A DNA stretch of 64,000 nt from UBA2137 sp963740205 (GTDB taxonomy: Bacteria; Pseudomonadota; Alphaproteobacteria; Micavibrionales; Micavibrionaceae): assembly GCA_963740205.1 (NCBI GenBank), contig CAVUDD010000004.1, positions 124,001 to 188,000 on the forward strand, written 5' to 3'. The translations under genes were made by a program, and so were the position numbers. This document shows positions 1-8,646 of this stretch, piece by piece. How positions within the stretch are numbered: the stretch's first letter is position 1; every line of letters starts with the position of its first letter. Under the pieces are notes generated by a model. That model worked only from the letters and a program-made list of their open reading frames with translations, was not told the DNA's origin and searched no databases.

Positions 1-55
1 GTTGAAAACTATGCCTCTGGAACAGACAGGAAATGCGCTTTGCTAGGGTTTGAGT

Positions 56-1210
56 CTACTCGGTCAAATCAGACCAAAGGTCTTTGACTTTTGTAAAGAA
101 ACCCTCTGTTTCCTGATAATGCTTTCCTGATTTGGCAAGGGTATCGTCAAGTTCCTTCATAAGAGTTTGCTGTTTCTTATCCAGATTGGTAGGCGTTTCT
201 ACAAAAACTTCTACGTACATATCACCGCGCGCAGATGAGCGTAAAATGGTCATACCTTTGCCTTTAAGGCGGAATTGTTGACCTGTTTGTGTACCTTCTG
301 GAATTTTTACCTTGGCGCGAGAACCTTCGATTGTTGGCACTTCAACTGTGCCACCCATTGCAGCCTTAGTCATTGGGATAGGTACACGCCCATAAAGGTC
401 AGAGCCTTCACGCTTAAAGAATTTATGCGGCTTGATGCCAATCAAAACATAAAGATCACCAGCAGGCCCACCTTTGACACCAGCTTCACCTTCACCTGCC
501 AAGCGAATGCGTCGTCCATGATCTATTCCCGCAGGAATATCTACTTGCAAGGTTTTATCTTTTTGAATGCGCCCAGCCCCACCACATTTGTTACAAGGGT
601 CTTTAATAACCTGACCTTCGCCCTGACACGTTGGGCATGTACGCTCTATTGTGAAGAACCCTTGTTGCGCGCGAACACGCCCGCGTCCACCACAATCAGT
701 ACAGGCCTGATTTCCTTTATCGGATTTTGAACCTGTACCCTTACAGTCACCGCATTTTTCAATGCCGGGAACTTTGATCTTGGTTTCTTTGCCTTTGAAT
801 GCGTCCTCTAGAGTGATGTCCAGAGTATATTGCATATCATTTCCGCGGGCAGGGCCAGACGAGCGGCCACGACCACCCATACCGCCACCAAACATGTCTT
901 CAAAGATATCGGAGAAGGCAGAACCGAAACCCGAAAAGTCGGAGGCGTTGAATCCAGCTCCGCCTGGCCCACCTGCGCCTCCTGAGAATGCCTGTGATCC
1001 ATACTGATCATAGGCGGCACGTTTTTGTGGGTCTTTTAGAATATCATAAGCTTCGTTGACCTCTTTAAACTTGGCCTCGGCGCCTTTATCATCCTTGTTT
1101 TGGTCAGGGTGATATTTCATCGCAAGCTTGCGATAGGCTTTTTTAAGCTCATCGCCAGAAACATTGCGTTCAACGCCAAGCGTTTTGTAAAAGTCTTTTT
1201 CGTCACTCAT
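56..1210 (-). CDS. dnaJ: Chaperone DnaJ (Hsp40)
   Basis: Co-chaperone that delivers unfolded proteins to DnaK and stimulates its ATPase in the cytosol. The 384-residue protein has all type I DnaJ parts in order: a J domain with the HPD tripeptide at residues 34-36, a Gly/Phe-rich linker (about 70-125), four CxxCxGxG zinc repeats (CGDCKGTG, CTDCGGRG, CPTCQGEG, CNKCGGAG, about 153-215) and a C-terminal substrate domain. Length is normal. It follows dnaK on the same strand after a 69-base gap, so the two are probably co-transcribed. The 55 bases beyond its stop hold nothing I recognise. Function is certain by family. Confidence 0.98.
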   Translation of the reverse strand: MSDEKDFYKTLGVERNVSGDELKKAYRKLAMKYHPDQNKDDKGAEAKFKEVNEAYDILKDPQKRAAYDQYGSQAFSGGAGGPGGAGFNASDFSGFGSAFSDIFEDMFGGGMGGRGRSSGPARGNDMQYTLDITLEDAFKGKETKIKVPGIEKCGDCKGTGSKSDKGNQACTDCGGRGRVRAQQGFFTIERTCPTCQGEGQVIKDPCNKCGGAGRIQKDKTLQVDIPAGIDHGRRIRLAGEGEAGVKGGPAGDLYVLIGIKPHKFFKREGSDLYGRVPIPMTKAAMGGTVEVPTIEGSRAKVKIPEGTQTGQQFRLKGKGMTILRSSARGDMYVEVFVETPTNLDKKQQTLMKELDDTLAKSGKHYQETEGFFTKVKDLWSDLTE

Positions 1211-1279
1211 AGGACAGATGTTCCATTTGGGCTATTGTGCATAAGTTCCGCAAAGGGATCTTAAAGAGGAAGACGGCCC

Positions 1280-3226
1280 TTAAGCCGTCTTACCTTCTGT
1301 TTTATTATCTTCGTCCTCATCATCTTCCATGGATAAATCCGTGAAATCAGCGTCAACAATATCGTCTTTGTTGTCGGCGGATGATGCGGCATCGTCGGCT
1401 TCTTCTGCTGCCGCAGCTTCTTGAGCTTTGCGATAGGCAGCTTCACCCAGTTTCATTGAGGCCTCTTGTAACGCCGCCATCTTCGTATTGATGGCTTCGG
1501 CATCGTCAGATTCAAGAACAGATTTTAAATCTCCAAGAGCAGCTTCTGTTGCTTTTCTATCATCTTCTGAAACTTCATCACCAACCTCGGTGAGGGTTTT
1601 TTCAGTTGCATGAATAAGGCTTTCAGCTTGGTTTTTAGCTTCAATCGAAGATCGACGTTTTTTATCAGACTCTGCATTGGCCTCAGCATCTTTGACCATT
1701 TGCTCGATATCACTATCGCTCAAACCACCAGAGGCTTGGATACGAATTTGCTGTTCTTTGCCTGTTGCTTTATCTTTTGCGGAAACCTGGACAATACCGT
1801 TTGCATCAATATCAAAGGTCACTTCGATTTGAGGGATACCGCGAGGGGCGCCTGGAATACCAACAAGATCAAATTGACCGAGCATTTTATTGTCTGCCGC
1901 CATTTCACGTTCCCCTTGGAAAACGCGGATAGTCACGGCCGTCTGGTTATCTTCCGCGGTCGAGAAGCTTTGAGACTTCTTGGTCGGAATTGTTGTGTTA
2001 CGCTCAATTAAGCGTGTAAACACTCCCCCCAATGTTTCGATACCCAATGACAACGGCGTAACATCAAGCAACAAAACGTCCTTAACGTCACCTTGTAAAA
2101 CACCACCTTGAATAGCAGCACCATCAGCAACAACCTCGTCAGGGTTTACACCTTTGTGAGGCTCTTTACCAAAGAACTCCTGAACTGTCTCAATGATTTT
2201 TGGCATACGTGTCATACCACCGACAAGAACAACTTCATCAATCTCGGACGCTTTTATACCTGCATCTTTTAAGGCAGATTTGCACGGTGTGATGGTCTTA
2301 CGGATAAGGTCATCAACAAGAGCCTCTAACTTCGCACGCGATAATTTAATGTTCAGGTGTTTAGGGCCTGAAGCATCGGCTGTTACGAACGGAAGGTTAA
2401 CTTCTGTATTGGTTGAAGAAGAAAGCTCGATTTTAGCCTTTTCAGCAGCCTCTTTCAGTCGTTGCAAGGCAAGCTTGTCATCACGTAGATCAATCCCGTT
2501 TTCCTTTTTGAATTCATCGGCTAAGTAATCAATGATGCGAAGGTCAAAGTCTTCACCACCAAGGAATGTATCCCCATTTGTAGATTTAACTTCGAATACG
2601 CCGTCACCAATTTCGAGGATAGAAACATCAAATGTACCACCCCCAAGGTCATAAACGACCACAGTACCGGATTTTTTCTTGTCTAAACCATAGGCAAGAG
2701 CAGCAGCAGTTGGCTCGTTGATAATACGAAGAACCTCAAGTCCTGCGATTTTACCTGCATCCTTTGTAGCTTGTCTTTGTGAATCGTTAAAGTAGGCAGG
2801 AACAGTAATAACTGCCTGTGTGACTTCTTCTCCAAGGAAACTTTCTGCAGTTTCCTTCATCTTACCCAAAATCATCGCTGAAAGCTGAGCAGGGTCATAA
2901 ACTTCACCGTCTACTTCAATATGCGCGTCACCATTTTTGGCCTCCACGATTTTGAACGGAGCTTTGTCGATCATGTCCTTGACTTCGGCATCCTTGAAAC
3001 GGCGGCCGATAAGACGCTTTACAGCATATAATGTATTTTCTGGATTGGTTACAGCTTGACGCTTAGCTGGTTGACCAACAAGACGCTCACCGTCTTTGGT
3101 GAACGCTATCATTGAAGGTGTCGTTCTAGCACCTTCAGAGTTTTCAATAACACGAGGCTCTTTACCGTCCATTACGGCGACACAAGAGTTCGTCGTTCCT
3201 AAATCAATACCAATTACTTTACTCAT
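1280..3226 (-). CDS. dnaK: Chaperone DnaK (Hsp70)
   Basis: ATP-dependent Hsp70 that binds exposed hydrophobic segments of client proteins, working with DnaJ and GrpE. The protein opens with the actin-like ATPase signature IGIDLGTTNSC, carries the phosphate-2 loop VYDLGGGTFDVS near residue 195, a substrate-binding beta domain and an acidic, Ala-rich C-terminal lid and tail. I place the start at the ATG at 3226, preceded by a GAGGA ribosome site, giving 648 residues; an in-frame ATG four codons upstream overlaps that site and is unlikely. It lies between grpE and dnaJ in the classical chaperone cluster. Confidence 0.98.
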   Translation of the reverse strand: MSKVIGIDLGTTNSCVAVMDGKEPRVIENSEGARTTPSMIAFTKDGERLVGQPAKRQAVTNPENTLYAVKRLIGRRFKDAEVKDMIDKAPFKIVEAKNGDAHIEVDGEVYDPAQLSAMILGKMKETAESFLGEEVTQAVITVPAYFNDSQRQATKDAGKIAGLEVLRIINEPTAAALAYGLDKKKSGTVVVYDLGGGTFDVSILEIGDGVFEVKSTNGDTFLGGEDFDLRIIDYLADEFKKENGIDLRDDKLALQRLKEAAEKAKIELSSSTNTEVNLPFVTADASGPKHLNIKLSRAKLEALVDDLIRKTITPCKSALKDAGIKASEIDEVVLVGGMTRMPKIIETVQEFFGKEPHKGVNPDEVVADGAAIQGGVLQGDVKDVLLLDVTPLSLGIETLGGVFTRLIERNTTIPTKKSQSFSTAEDNQTAVTIRVFQGEREMAADNKMLGQFDLVGIPGAPRGIPQIEVTFDIDANGIVQVSAKDKATGKEQQIRIQASGGLSDSDIEQMVKDAEANAESDKKRRSSIEAKNQAESLIHATEKTLTEVGDEVSEDDRKATEAALGDLKSVLESDDAEAINTKMAALQEASMKLGEAAYRKAQEAAAAEEADDAASSADNKDDIVDADFTDLSMEDDEDEDNKTEGKTA

Positions 3227-3289
3227 AGTTTTCCTCATTTCTTTGGCAAATTAATGTCAGCCCTTTATTAGGCACCGTCATAAATCCCC

Positions 3290-3326
3290 TAAGAGGATGT
3301 CTCTTTAACATTTAGAGACGCTCTTA
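3290..3326 (-). promoter_or_regulatory. Hairpin in the dnaK 5' leader (grpE-dnaK spacer)
   Basis: An inverted repeat in the 241-base spacer between grpE and dnaK. TAAGAG (3290-3295) pairs with CTCTTA (3321-3326) and GTCTCT (3299-3304) pairs with AGAGAC (3314-3319), around a 9-base loop, with a small asymmetric internal loop. There is no U-run typical of a strong intrinsic terminator. It could be a leader structure, an RNA-processing site or a weak attenuator. No CIRCE element was found nearby. Confidence 0.4.
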
Positions 3327-3467
3327 AGATAAGACTTGTCGTACATCAAACCCTTTAAAGGCATTTTTTGTTCCGACATCTCTTATACGGGACTTCTATC
3401 GAAACGGATTAAAGCAGTTTCATAAAAAAGGTTCAACCTTTACTCGACTAAAATTACAGATAAATTG

Positions 3468-4182
3468 TTAGGCTTTCGTGTCAATGGTATGACCTGTCAT
3501 TTCTTCAGGATCTACAGCTTTTGCAACACCGACACGCGCCGGGCGTAAAAGACGCTCGTGCAGAGTATAACCAACCTCCATCACTTGAATAATAGTTCCA
3601 GGTTCTTTATCGCTGATGGGTGCCTCAAACATAACCTCGTGAAAGTTGGGGTCAAAAGTCTCGTCCATTGGAAAGATCTGTTTTATACCGTGTCTTTCAA
3701 GTGCTCTAATTAGTTCGCGCTCCGTTGCTTCAATGCCAGTCTGTAAGTTAGTAAAATGTTCTGATACACCACTGTTATCCTCAGGTATAGAATCTAATGC
3801 ACGGCGAAGATTGTCAGCAACCGAGAGTAGATCTCTGGCAAATCCTGAAATGGCATATTTGGAAGCTTCTTCACGATCTTTCATGGCACGTTTGCGGGTG
3901 TTTTCTGCCTCGGCCATTGCACGGAGAACCTGCTCTTTGGCCTCTAATAACTGTGCTTTGACTTGGCTTTCTTCAGAAACCTGCTCTACTGAACTCCTCA
4001 TCATCGTCTGATGTGTCAATGTAAGAGGCGTAATCTTCTACATTTGAATCCTCGATAGAGGAGTTCTTGGCAGGTCGTTTTGCAAAAGGGCCCGTTGGCT
4101 CATCAAAACCTTCAGGCATTTTTTTGTCTGTACCATCTTCGTTATGTGTATTGCTATCTTCTTTTGGCTTCTCGCTCATCAT
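3468..4182 (-). CDS. grpE: GrpE nucleotide exchange factor (one-base frameshift)
   Basis: GrpE releases ADP from DnaK. The sequence encodes it in two overlapping frames. The first (4182 to 3973) gives an acidic, disordered N-terminus. The second covers the long coiled coil (from about SVEQVSEESQ), the dimer helices and the C-terminal beta domain with the family motif VGYTLHERLLRPARVGVAK. One extra base within about 3973-4019, plausibly in GAGGAGTTC at 3991-3999 of the coding strand, separates them; without it the protein is about 237 residues, normal for alphaproteobacterial GrpE. AGGA lies just upstream of the ATG pair at 4182/4179. GrpE is nearly indispensable, so a sequencing error is likelier than loss. 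hrcA, often its neighbour, is absent. Confidence 0.9.
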
Positions 4183-4358
4183 TTTTCCTGATGTTTACTT
4201 TGGTTTGGACGAATATAACATATTTAGGCAGTGACACTTAAACAATCAAGCCTTGTGACGTAAGAATTCACTTAATTTAACATTATCAATGAATTGACAA
4301 TTCATGCGCACTCCGTTTTGATGCGCATATCTTGAAACACATGAAAGAAGGATTATCT

Positions 4359-5073
4359 ATGCGACCATCTGGCCGAACACCCGAACAAATGAGAGATGTT
4401 ACTGTTTGAACGCGGTTTCTCAAAACACGCCGAAGGCTCATGTCTGGTGAAATGCGGTAATACGCATGTTTTATGTACAGCATCAGTCGAAGAAAATGTT
4501 CCTGGATGGATGAGAGGCTCTGGTAAGGGCTGGGTTACAGCAGAATACGGCATGTTGCCTCGCTCAACACATCAACGCATTGATAGGGAAGCAGCCAAAG
4601 GTAAACAATCTGGCCGAACACAAGAAATTCAACGTTTAATTGGTCGCGCATTACGAACAGTTGTCGATATGAAGAAATTAGGCGAGAGACAAATCCGCAT
4701 TGATTGTGATGTCTTGCAAGCAGATGGCGGAACAAGGACAGCTTCAATCACAGGTGCCTATGTCGCACTTCAGGAAGCAATAAACTATGTCATGAAAATT
4801 GGGCTCTTAAAAGAAACCCCTTTGATTGATAGTGTTAGTGCCATTTCATGCGGGATATATAATGGAACGCCTGTTCTTGATCTGGATTATGATGAGGATT
4901 CCTCTGCAGAAACTGATGCCAATTTTGTTTTAACTGGTAATGGCGGTATTGTTGAAATTCAGGGAACTGCGGAACAAACACCTTTTTCCGAAGAAGAGTT
5001 TTTGACGCTATTATCTTTGGCAAAAAAGGGCTGCGGTGAACTTAAACAACTTCAAGAAGATAGCTTTAAATGA
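4359..5073 (+). CDS. rph: Ribonuclease PH (one-base frameshift near N-terminus)
   Basis: Phosphorolytic 3'-5' exoribonuclease that trims tRNA precursors. The N-terminal family motif RPSGRTPEQMRDVT is encoded from the ATG at 4359 (ribosome site GAAGGA upstream), but this frame hits TGA at 4407. The rest, from ERGFSKHAEGSCLVKCG onward, lies in the +1 frame to 5073. A TGA in that second frame at 4390-4392 confines the extra base to 4393-4407; reading GTT then GAA there restores a continuous 237-residue enzyme, the usual size. The final ATGA overlaps the rdgB start, so the pair is translationally coupled. Divergent from grpE. Confidence 0.93.
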
Positions 5074-5651
5074 TTGAATCCCTTGTCCTTGCCACACACA
5101 ACAAGGGCAAGATTACCGAAATGTCTAGTGTATTAAAGCCTTATGTGGGCAGGCTTCTATCTGCCAATGATATTAAATTTTCTGAGCCAGAAGAAACAGG
5201 AACAACATTTGCCGAGAATGCACTTTTAAAGGCGCGCTCGGCATGTAAGGAAACTGGTTTACCTGCCTTGGCAGATGATAGTGGTCTGTGCGTAAATGCT
5301 CTTGATGGGCAGCCAGGAATTTATTCTGCGCGCTGGGCAGGAGAGGACAAAGATTTTGACATGGCTATGGGCTTTATCGATACCAAGCTCATAGATAACG
5401 ATGACAGATCGGCATATTTTATTACTGTGCTGGCCTTGGTTTTTCCGGATGGTCAAGAACATACATTCGAGGGACGAGTAGAGGGCAATCTTATCTGGCC
5501 ACCAAGTGGTGATAAAGGATTTGGTTACGACCCTATGTTTGTTCAAGAGGGTAAGCGTTTAACATTTGGTGAGATGGAACCAGAAGAGAAACGTAAAATT
5601 TCTCACCGTGCAAAGGCATTAGAGAAATTAAAAGATTTTATGGCTGCTTAA
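5070..5651 (+). CDS. rdgB: XTP/dITP diphosphatase (RdgB/HAM1 family)
   Basis: House-cleaning pyrophosphatase that hydrolyses dITP, XTP and related non-canonical purine triphosphates, keeping them out of DNA. The 193-residue protein shows the N-terminal LATHNKGKITEMSSVL motif, FAENALLKARSA, the catalytic ALADDSGLCVNALDG and the C-terminal GFGYDPMFV and ISHRAKALEKL motifs of the HAM1 family. Its start overlaps the rph stop by four bases. Rph-RdgB-HemW is a common alphaproteobacterial order. Confidence 0.97.
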   Translation: MIESLVLATHNKGKITEMSSVLKPYVGRLLSANDIKFSEPEETGTTFAENALLKARSACKETGLPALADDSGLCVNALDGQPGIYSARWAGEDKDFDMAMGFIDTKLIDNDDRSAYFITVLALVFPDGQEHTFEGRVEGNLIWPPSGDKGFGYDPMFVQEGKRLTFGEMEPEEKRKISHRAKALEKLKDFMAA

Positions 5652-5808
5652 AAAACCATGCCAGAGGTAAAGGTAAAGTTGAAATAGGAGTTTCTTTGTT
5701 ACTTAAAACTTCCTCATTATTTGCTGCAGAAGAAAAAATTGTCCTATGTGAACGACCTTCTTCTATCATTCTGTTAAGCCAAGGAGAATAAGAGCTTCTG
5801 ATATACAT
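5638..5808 (-). CDS. Possible small protein, 56 aa, unknown
   Basis: An open frame on the minus strand fills most of the spacer between rdgB and hemW. It starts at an ATG at 5808 with an AAAGG ribosome-like site seven bases upstream, and ends with TAA inside the last codons of rdgB. The product begins MYIRSSYSPWLNRMIEE and ends in a proline/aromatic tail (PLPLAWFFKQP). I recognise no family. Evidence is only an intact frame, a plausible ribosome site and ordinary composition; it may be chance. Confidence 0.35.
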   Translation of the reverse strand: MYIRSSYSPWLNRMIEEGRSHRTIFSSAANNEEVLSNKETPISTLPLPLAWFFKQP

Positions 5809-5856
5809 AAATGAACCTTTGGTGTATGAAATAAAAACTGAAGAAAGCTATAGTTT

Positions 5857-7011
5857 ATGTCAATGAAAAGCGCAACAGATTTATCTATTTATATCCACTG
5901 GCCGTATTGTCTGTCCAAATGCCCGTATTGTGATTTTAATTCTCATGTTGCTGAAACGATTGACCATGACGCATGGCTAGAAGCCTACAAGCGTGAATTA
6001 AGTTATTATGCTGAGCAAGTAGGCAAACGTAATATCACCTCTATCTTTTTTGGAGGAGGGACACCGTCGTTAATGAAACCTCATGTTATTGAGGGTGTCT
6101 TGGCATTTATTTCCCAGAATTGGCAGGTTGATAAGAATTGCGAAATCACGCTTGAGGCAAACCCAACATCAGTTGAAGCTAGTAAATTTCAAGGCTTCAA
6201 GCAGGCGGGTGTAAACCGTGTCTCTGTAGGTGTTCAATCCCTAAATATTCAGGATCTAAAATTTTTGGGTCGTGAACATTCACCTAGTGAAGCTTTGAAA
6301 GCAGTTGAAACCGCCTCAAAGATTTTTGATCGTTTCTCATTTGATATGATTTATGCGCGCCCTAAACAAACCGTTGAGGAGTGGAGCGATGAACTTAGTT
6401 TTGCTCTCAAACACATGGGCAACCATGCATCTCTTTATCAATTAACGATTGAGCCTAATACGCCATTTTTTACGCGCTATAATCGGGGTGATTTTCAGAT
6501 ACCTAACGAGGACATGAGCGCGGACATGTATCTGGCAACAGAAGAAATTATGAACTCTGTTGGATTTAAATCTTATGAAGTGTCTAATTATGGACGAGAA
6601 GGCGATATGTCAGTTCATAATCTAGCCTATTGGCGCTATCAGGATTATCTGGGGATTGGACCTGGAGCGCATGGGCGTGTGACGCTGGTTGGACAGAAAC
6701 ATGCAACACGTATGCACCGCGCACCGCAAATTTGGATGGACAAGGTCATGGACAGGGGGAATGGATTACAGGATAATTTTGCCTTGACCCTAGAGGAACA
6801 GGCCCACGAAAAAATCCTAATGGGCTTGCGTCTTGATGAGGGAGTAAGTGCAAAATTACTTCTAGCACAAAAGGTTGCAATTCTTGTTCAAAATGGAGAC
6901 TTGGTTAAAACAAAAGAAGGCAATGTATCGGCTACAGCAACAGGTCGTCTTCGTCTAAATGCCGTCCTTGATTATTTGATTAACTCTACTGACCAGATTG
7001 CATCCCAGTAA
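5857..7011 (+). CDS. hemW: Radical SAM heme chaperone HemW
   Basis: HemW-type radical SAM protein (often misnamed coproporphyrinogen oxidase), a heme-binding chaperone thought to deliver heme to membrane cytochromes. The [4Fe-4S] motif CxxxCxxC appears as YCLSKCPYCDFNSHV near residues 17-31, without the extra N-terminal part of true HemN. It is followed by the SAM-binding FFGGGTPSLM and VGVQSLN motifs, and by the C-terminal HemW region (GIGPGAHGR, EKILMGLRLDEG). Length 384 residues is normal. Its last 26 bases overlap the tail of the convergent gene at 6986-8476. Confidence 0.93.
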   Translation: MSMKSATDLSIYIHWPYCLSKCPYCDFNSHVAETIDHDAWLEAYKRELSYYAEQVGKRNITSIFFGGGTPSLMKPHVIEGVLAFISQNWQVDKNCEITLEANPTSVEASKFQGFKQAGVNRVSVGVQSLNIQDLKFLGREHSPSEALKAVETASKIFDRFSFDMIYARPKQTVEEWSDELSFALKHMGNHASLYQLTIEPNTPFFTRYNRGDFQIPNEDMSADMYLATEEIMNSVGFKSYEVSNYGREGDMSVHNLAYWRYQDYLGIGPGAHGRVTLVGQKHATRMHRAPQIWMDKVMDRGNGLQDNFALTLEEQAHEKILMGLRLDEGVSAKLLLAQKVAILVQNGDLVKTKEGNVSATATGRLRLNAVLDYLINSTDQIASQ

Positions 7012-8476
7012 GTGCAGATAAATCAGCACCGTTAATTGTAAACGCACCAGTCTTATCCAGTTTTAAATCATATGTGCGTATGTCGTTATCACCCTGTTTT
7101 TGTCCCATTAATTGCAACATTGTTAATGTCTGCATAATTTTTGTTTCCATAGCGGACAAAGCAGTCTGGCGGGATTTGAAAGATTGCATAATGGTATCGA
7201 GCCCTGTTATTTTTGCATTGAAATCAGCAACGGCACCAAAAGGTAAATCTTGACTAGCAAGTGCAGAGCCTTGAAGTGCTGCAATATAATCTTTCCCAGC
7301 GAAATACAGCTTATCGATTTTAAAGCTTGCGCCGGCCTCTGATAAAGTCTGAGGCATGGTCATCATAGCAACCATTGGGTTAGCCTGTGACCCTTGTAAA
7401 AGGTCTGAATTAGCTTCAAGAATTTTTTGTGCGGGCAAATTTAAGAAGTCAAAATCAATGGCAACCTCATGAGGGACAAGATTACCGTCAATATTGTTGA
7501 CTGCGGAAACGGGATTATCAAAAGGCTGTGTTTTATAGCCAAAGCTGAGGCCAAATTTAATTTTATCCTGTTGTAATCCATCCATACGCAATCCAAAACG
7601 TGCAGAGTCAATTTCTACTGCATCTGGTTTAGTGCCGTCTTCTTGTTTGGGAGGGTAAATTGTAATGTCATTTGCATTGAAATTGGCACTCATACCCTCA
7701 AAGATGGAAAAGAAAGAATTAGTAGCCGTACTTGTAAGTTTTTCAGATTCTTGCGGTGCGTTTGTATTGTCTTCTAGGTTTTCAACCATCTCTTCCATAT
7801 TATTTTGGAAGGCAGAGAGCTTTTCGAAATCCATATCCTTAATTGTCGTCATCATGTTGACTTCACGAATAGTAGCAACTGGCACGTCTTTTTCCTGAAA
7901 CGTGATTTTCTCAGCCTTCAACTGACTTGGGCCTGAAAGTTTATTTCCGTTACCTAAAACACCGTCTTGTGTAATGGAGGTTTTGGCAATTAACATTTTA
8001 CCATCGTTCTCGGTGAAATTTACGGATGTATCTGCATATTTGGCATCAATTTTTGTAAAGTTGTGAATTCGAGTATCCCAAACACCTTTGAAAAACTGGT
8101 TATTAATATCCATAGAGAAGATTTCTGTACCATCTTTTGCAACGGCTCTAATGGGTTTCTTTAACGCCAATGTCATATTCCAGATATTACCGTCTTTGCT
8201 GGGACTTGCATTGATGCCCATACCCCCTAGAAGTAATTTTTCGCCTTCCATGCCTGTTGAGTAAACAGGTGGAATATCAACGGCATAATAGTTGCCCTTT
8301 TCTTCGATGTTGATCTCTTTACCGTCTACTATTTCAAGGTTTGAAATATCAAGGTAAGTCTCAATTTCCTGCAAAAGTAAGGACTTATTATCTTCGGTCA
8401 ATTGTGCCTGTGCAGGCATGGTGACAGCAAAAGAAATAAGGAGTGTAACGAGAGGAAAGAGAGAAAGCTTTTTCAT
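6986..8476 (-). CDS. Exported protein, DUF945/YdgA-like (tentative)
   Basis: A 496-residue protein with a clear Sec signal peptide (MKKLSLFPLVTLLISFAVTM... cleaved near AQA-QL), hence probably periplasmic. The remainder is rich in beta-strand patterns and describes alternating amphipathic segments without any catalytic motif I can name. The closing segment (KTGAFTINGADLSAL) resembles the end of DUF945/YdgA-like periplasmic proteins, which is only a weak hint. It has its own spacer on both sides and overlaps the 3' end of hemW tail-to-tail. Function unknown. Confidence 0.75.
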   Translation of the reverse strand: MKKLSLFPLVTLLISFAVTMPAQAQLTEDNKSLLLQEIETYLDISNLEIVDGKEINIEEKGNYYAVDIPPVYSTGMEGEKLLLGGMGINASPSKDGNIWNMTLALKKPIRAVAKDGTEIFSMDINNQFFKGVWDTRIHNFTKIDAKYADTSVNFTENDGKMLIAKTSITQDGVLGNGNKLSGPSQLKAEKITFQEKDVPVATIREVNMMTTIKDMDFEKLSAFQNNMEEMVENLEDNTNAPQESEKLTSTATNSFFSIFEGMSANFNANDITIYPPKQEDGTKPDAVEIDSARFGLRMDGLQQDKIKFGLSFGYKTQPFDNPVSAVNNIDGNLVPHEVAIDFDFLNLPAQKILEANSDLLQGSQANPMVAMMTMPQTLSEAGASFKIDKLYFAGKDYIAALQGSALASQDLPFGAVADFNAKITGLDTIMQSFKSRQTALSAMETKIMQTLTMLQLMGQKQGDNDIRTYDLKLDKTGAFTINGADLSALTGMQSGQ

Positions 8477-8646
8477 ATCAGAGGAACCTTTTATTGTCTG
8501 GGCTTTTAGTATTTGAACATAAACTAGGGCAAGTTAACAACAACACCAAATAAAAAGGTAATTTTCAAAAGAAAAAACTGGCTTGATAGCTTAAAAACGG
8601 CATTATAGAACACATCCAAATGAAACACTGACTACAGGATTAATGA

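Noticed and set aside
275..1020. Plus- and minus-strand frames inside dnaJ
   Set aside because: Shadow frames of a strongly conserved gene; no family similarity.
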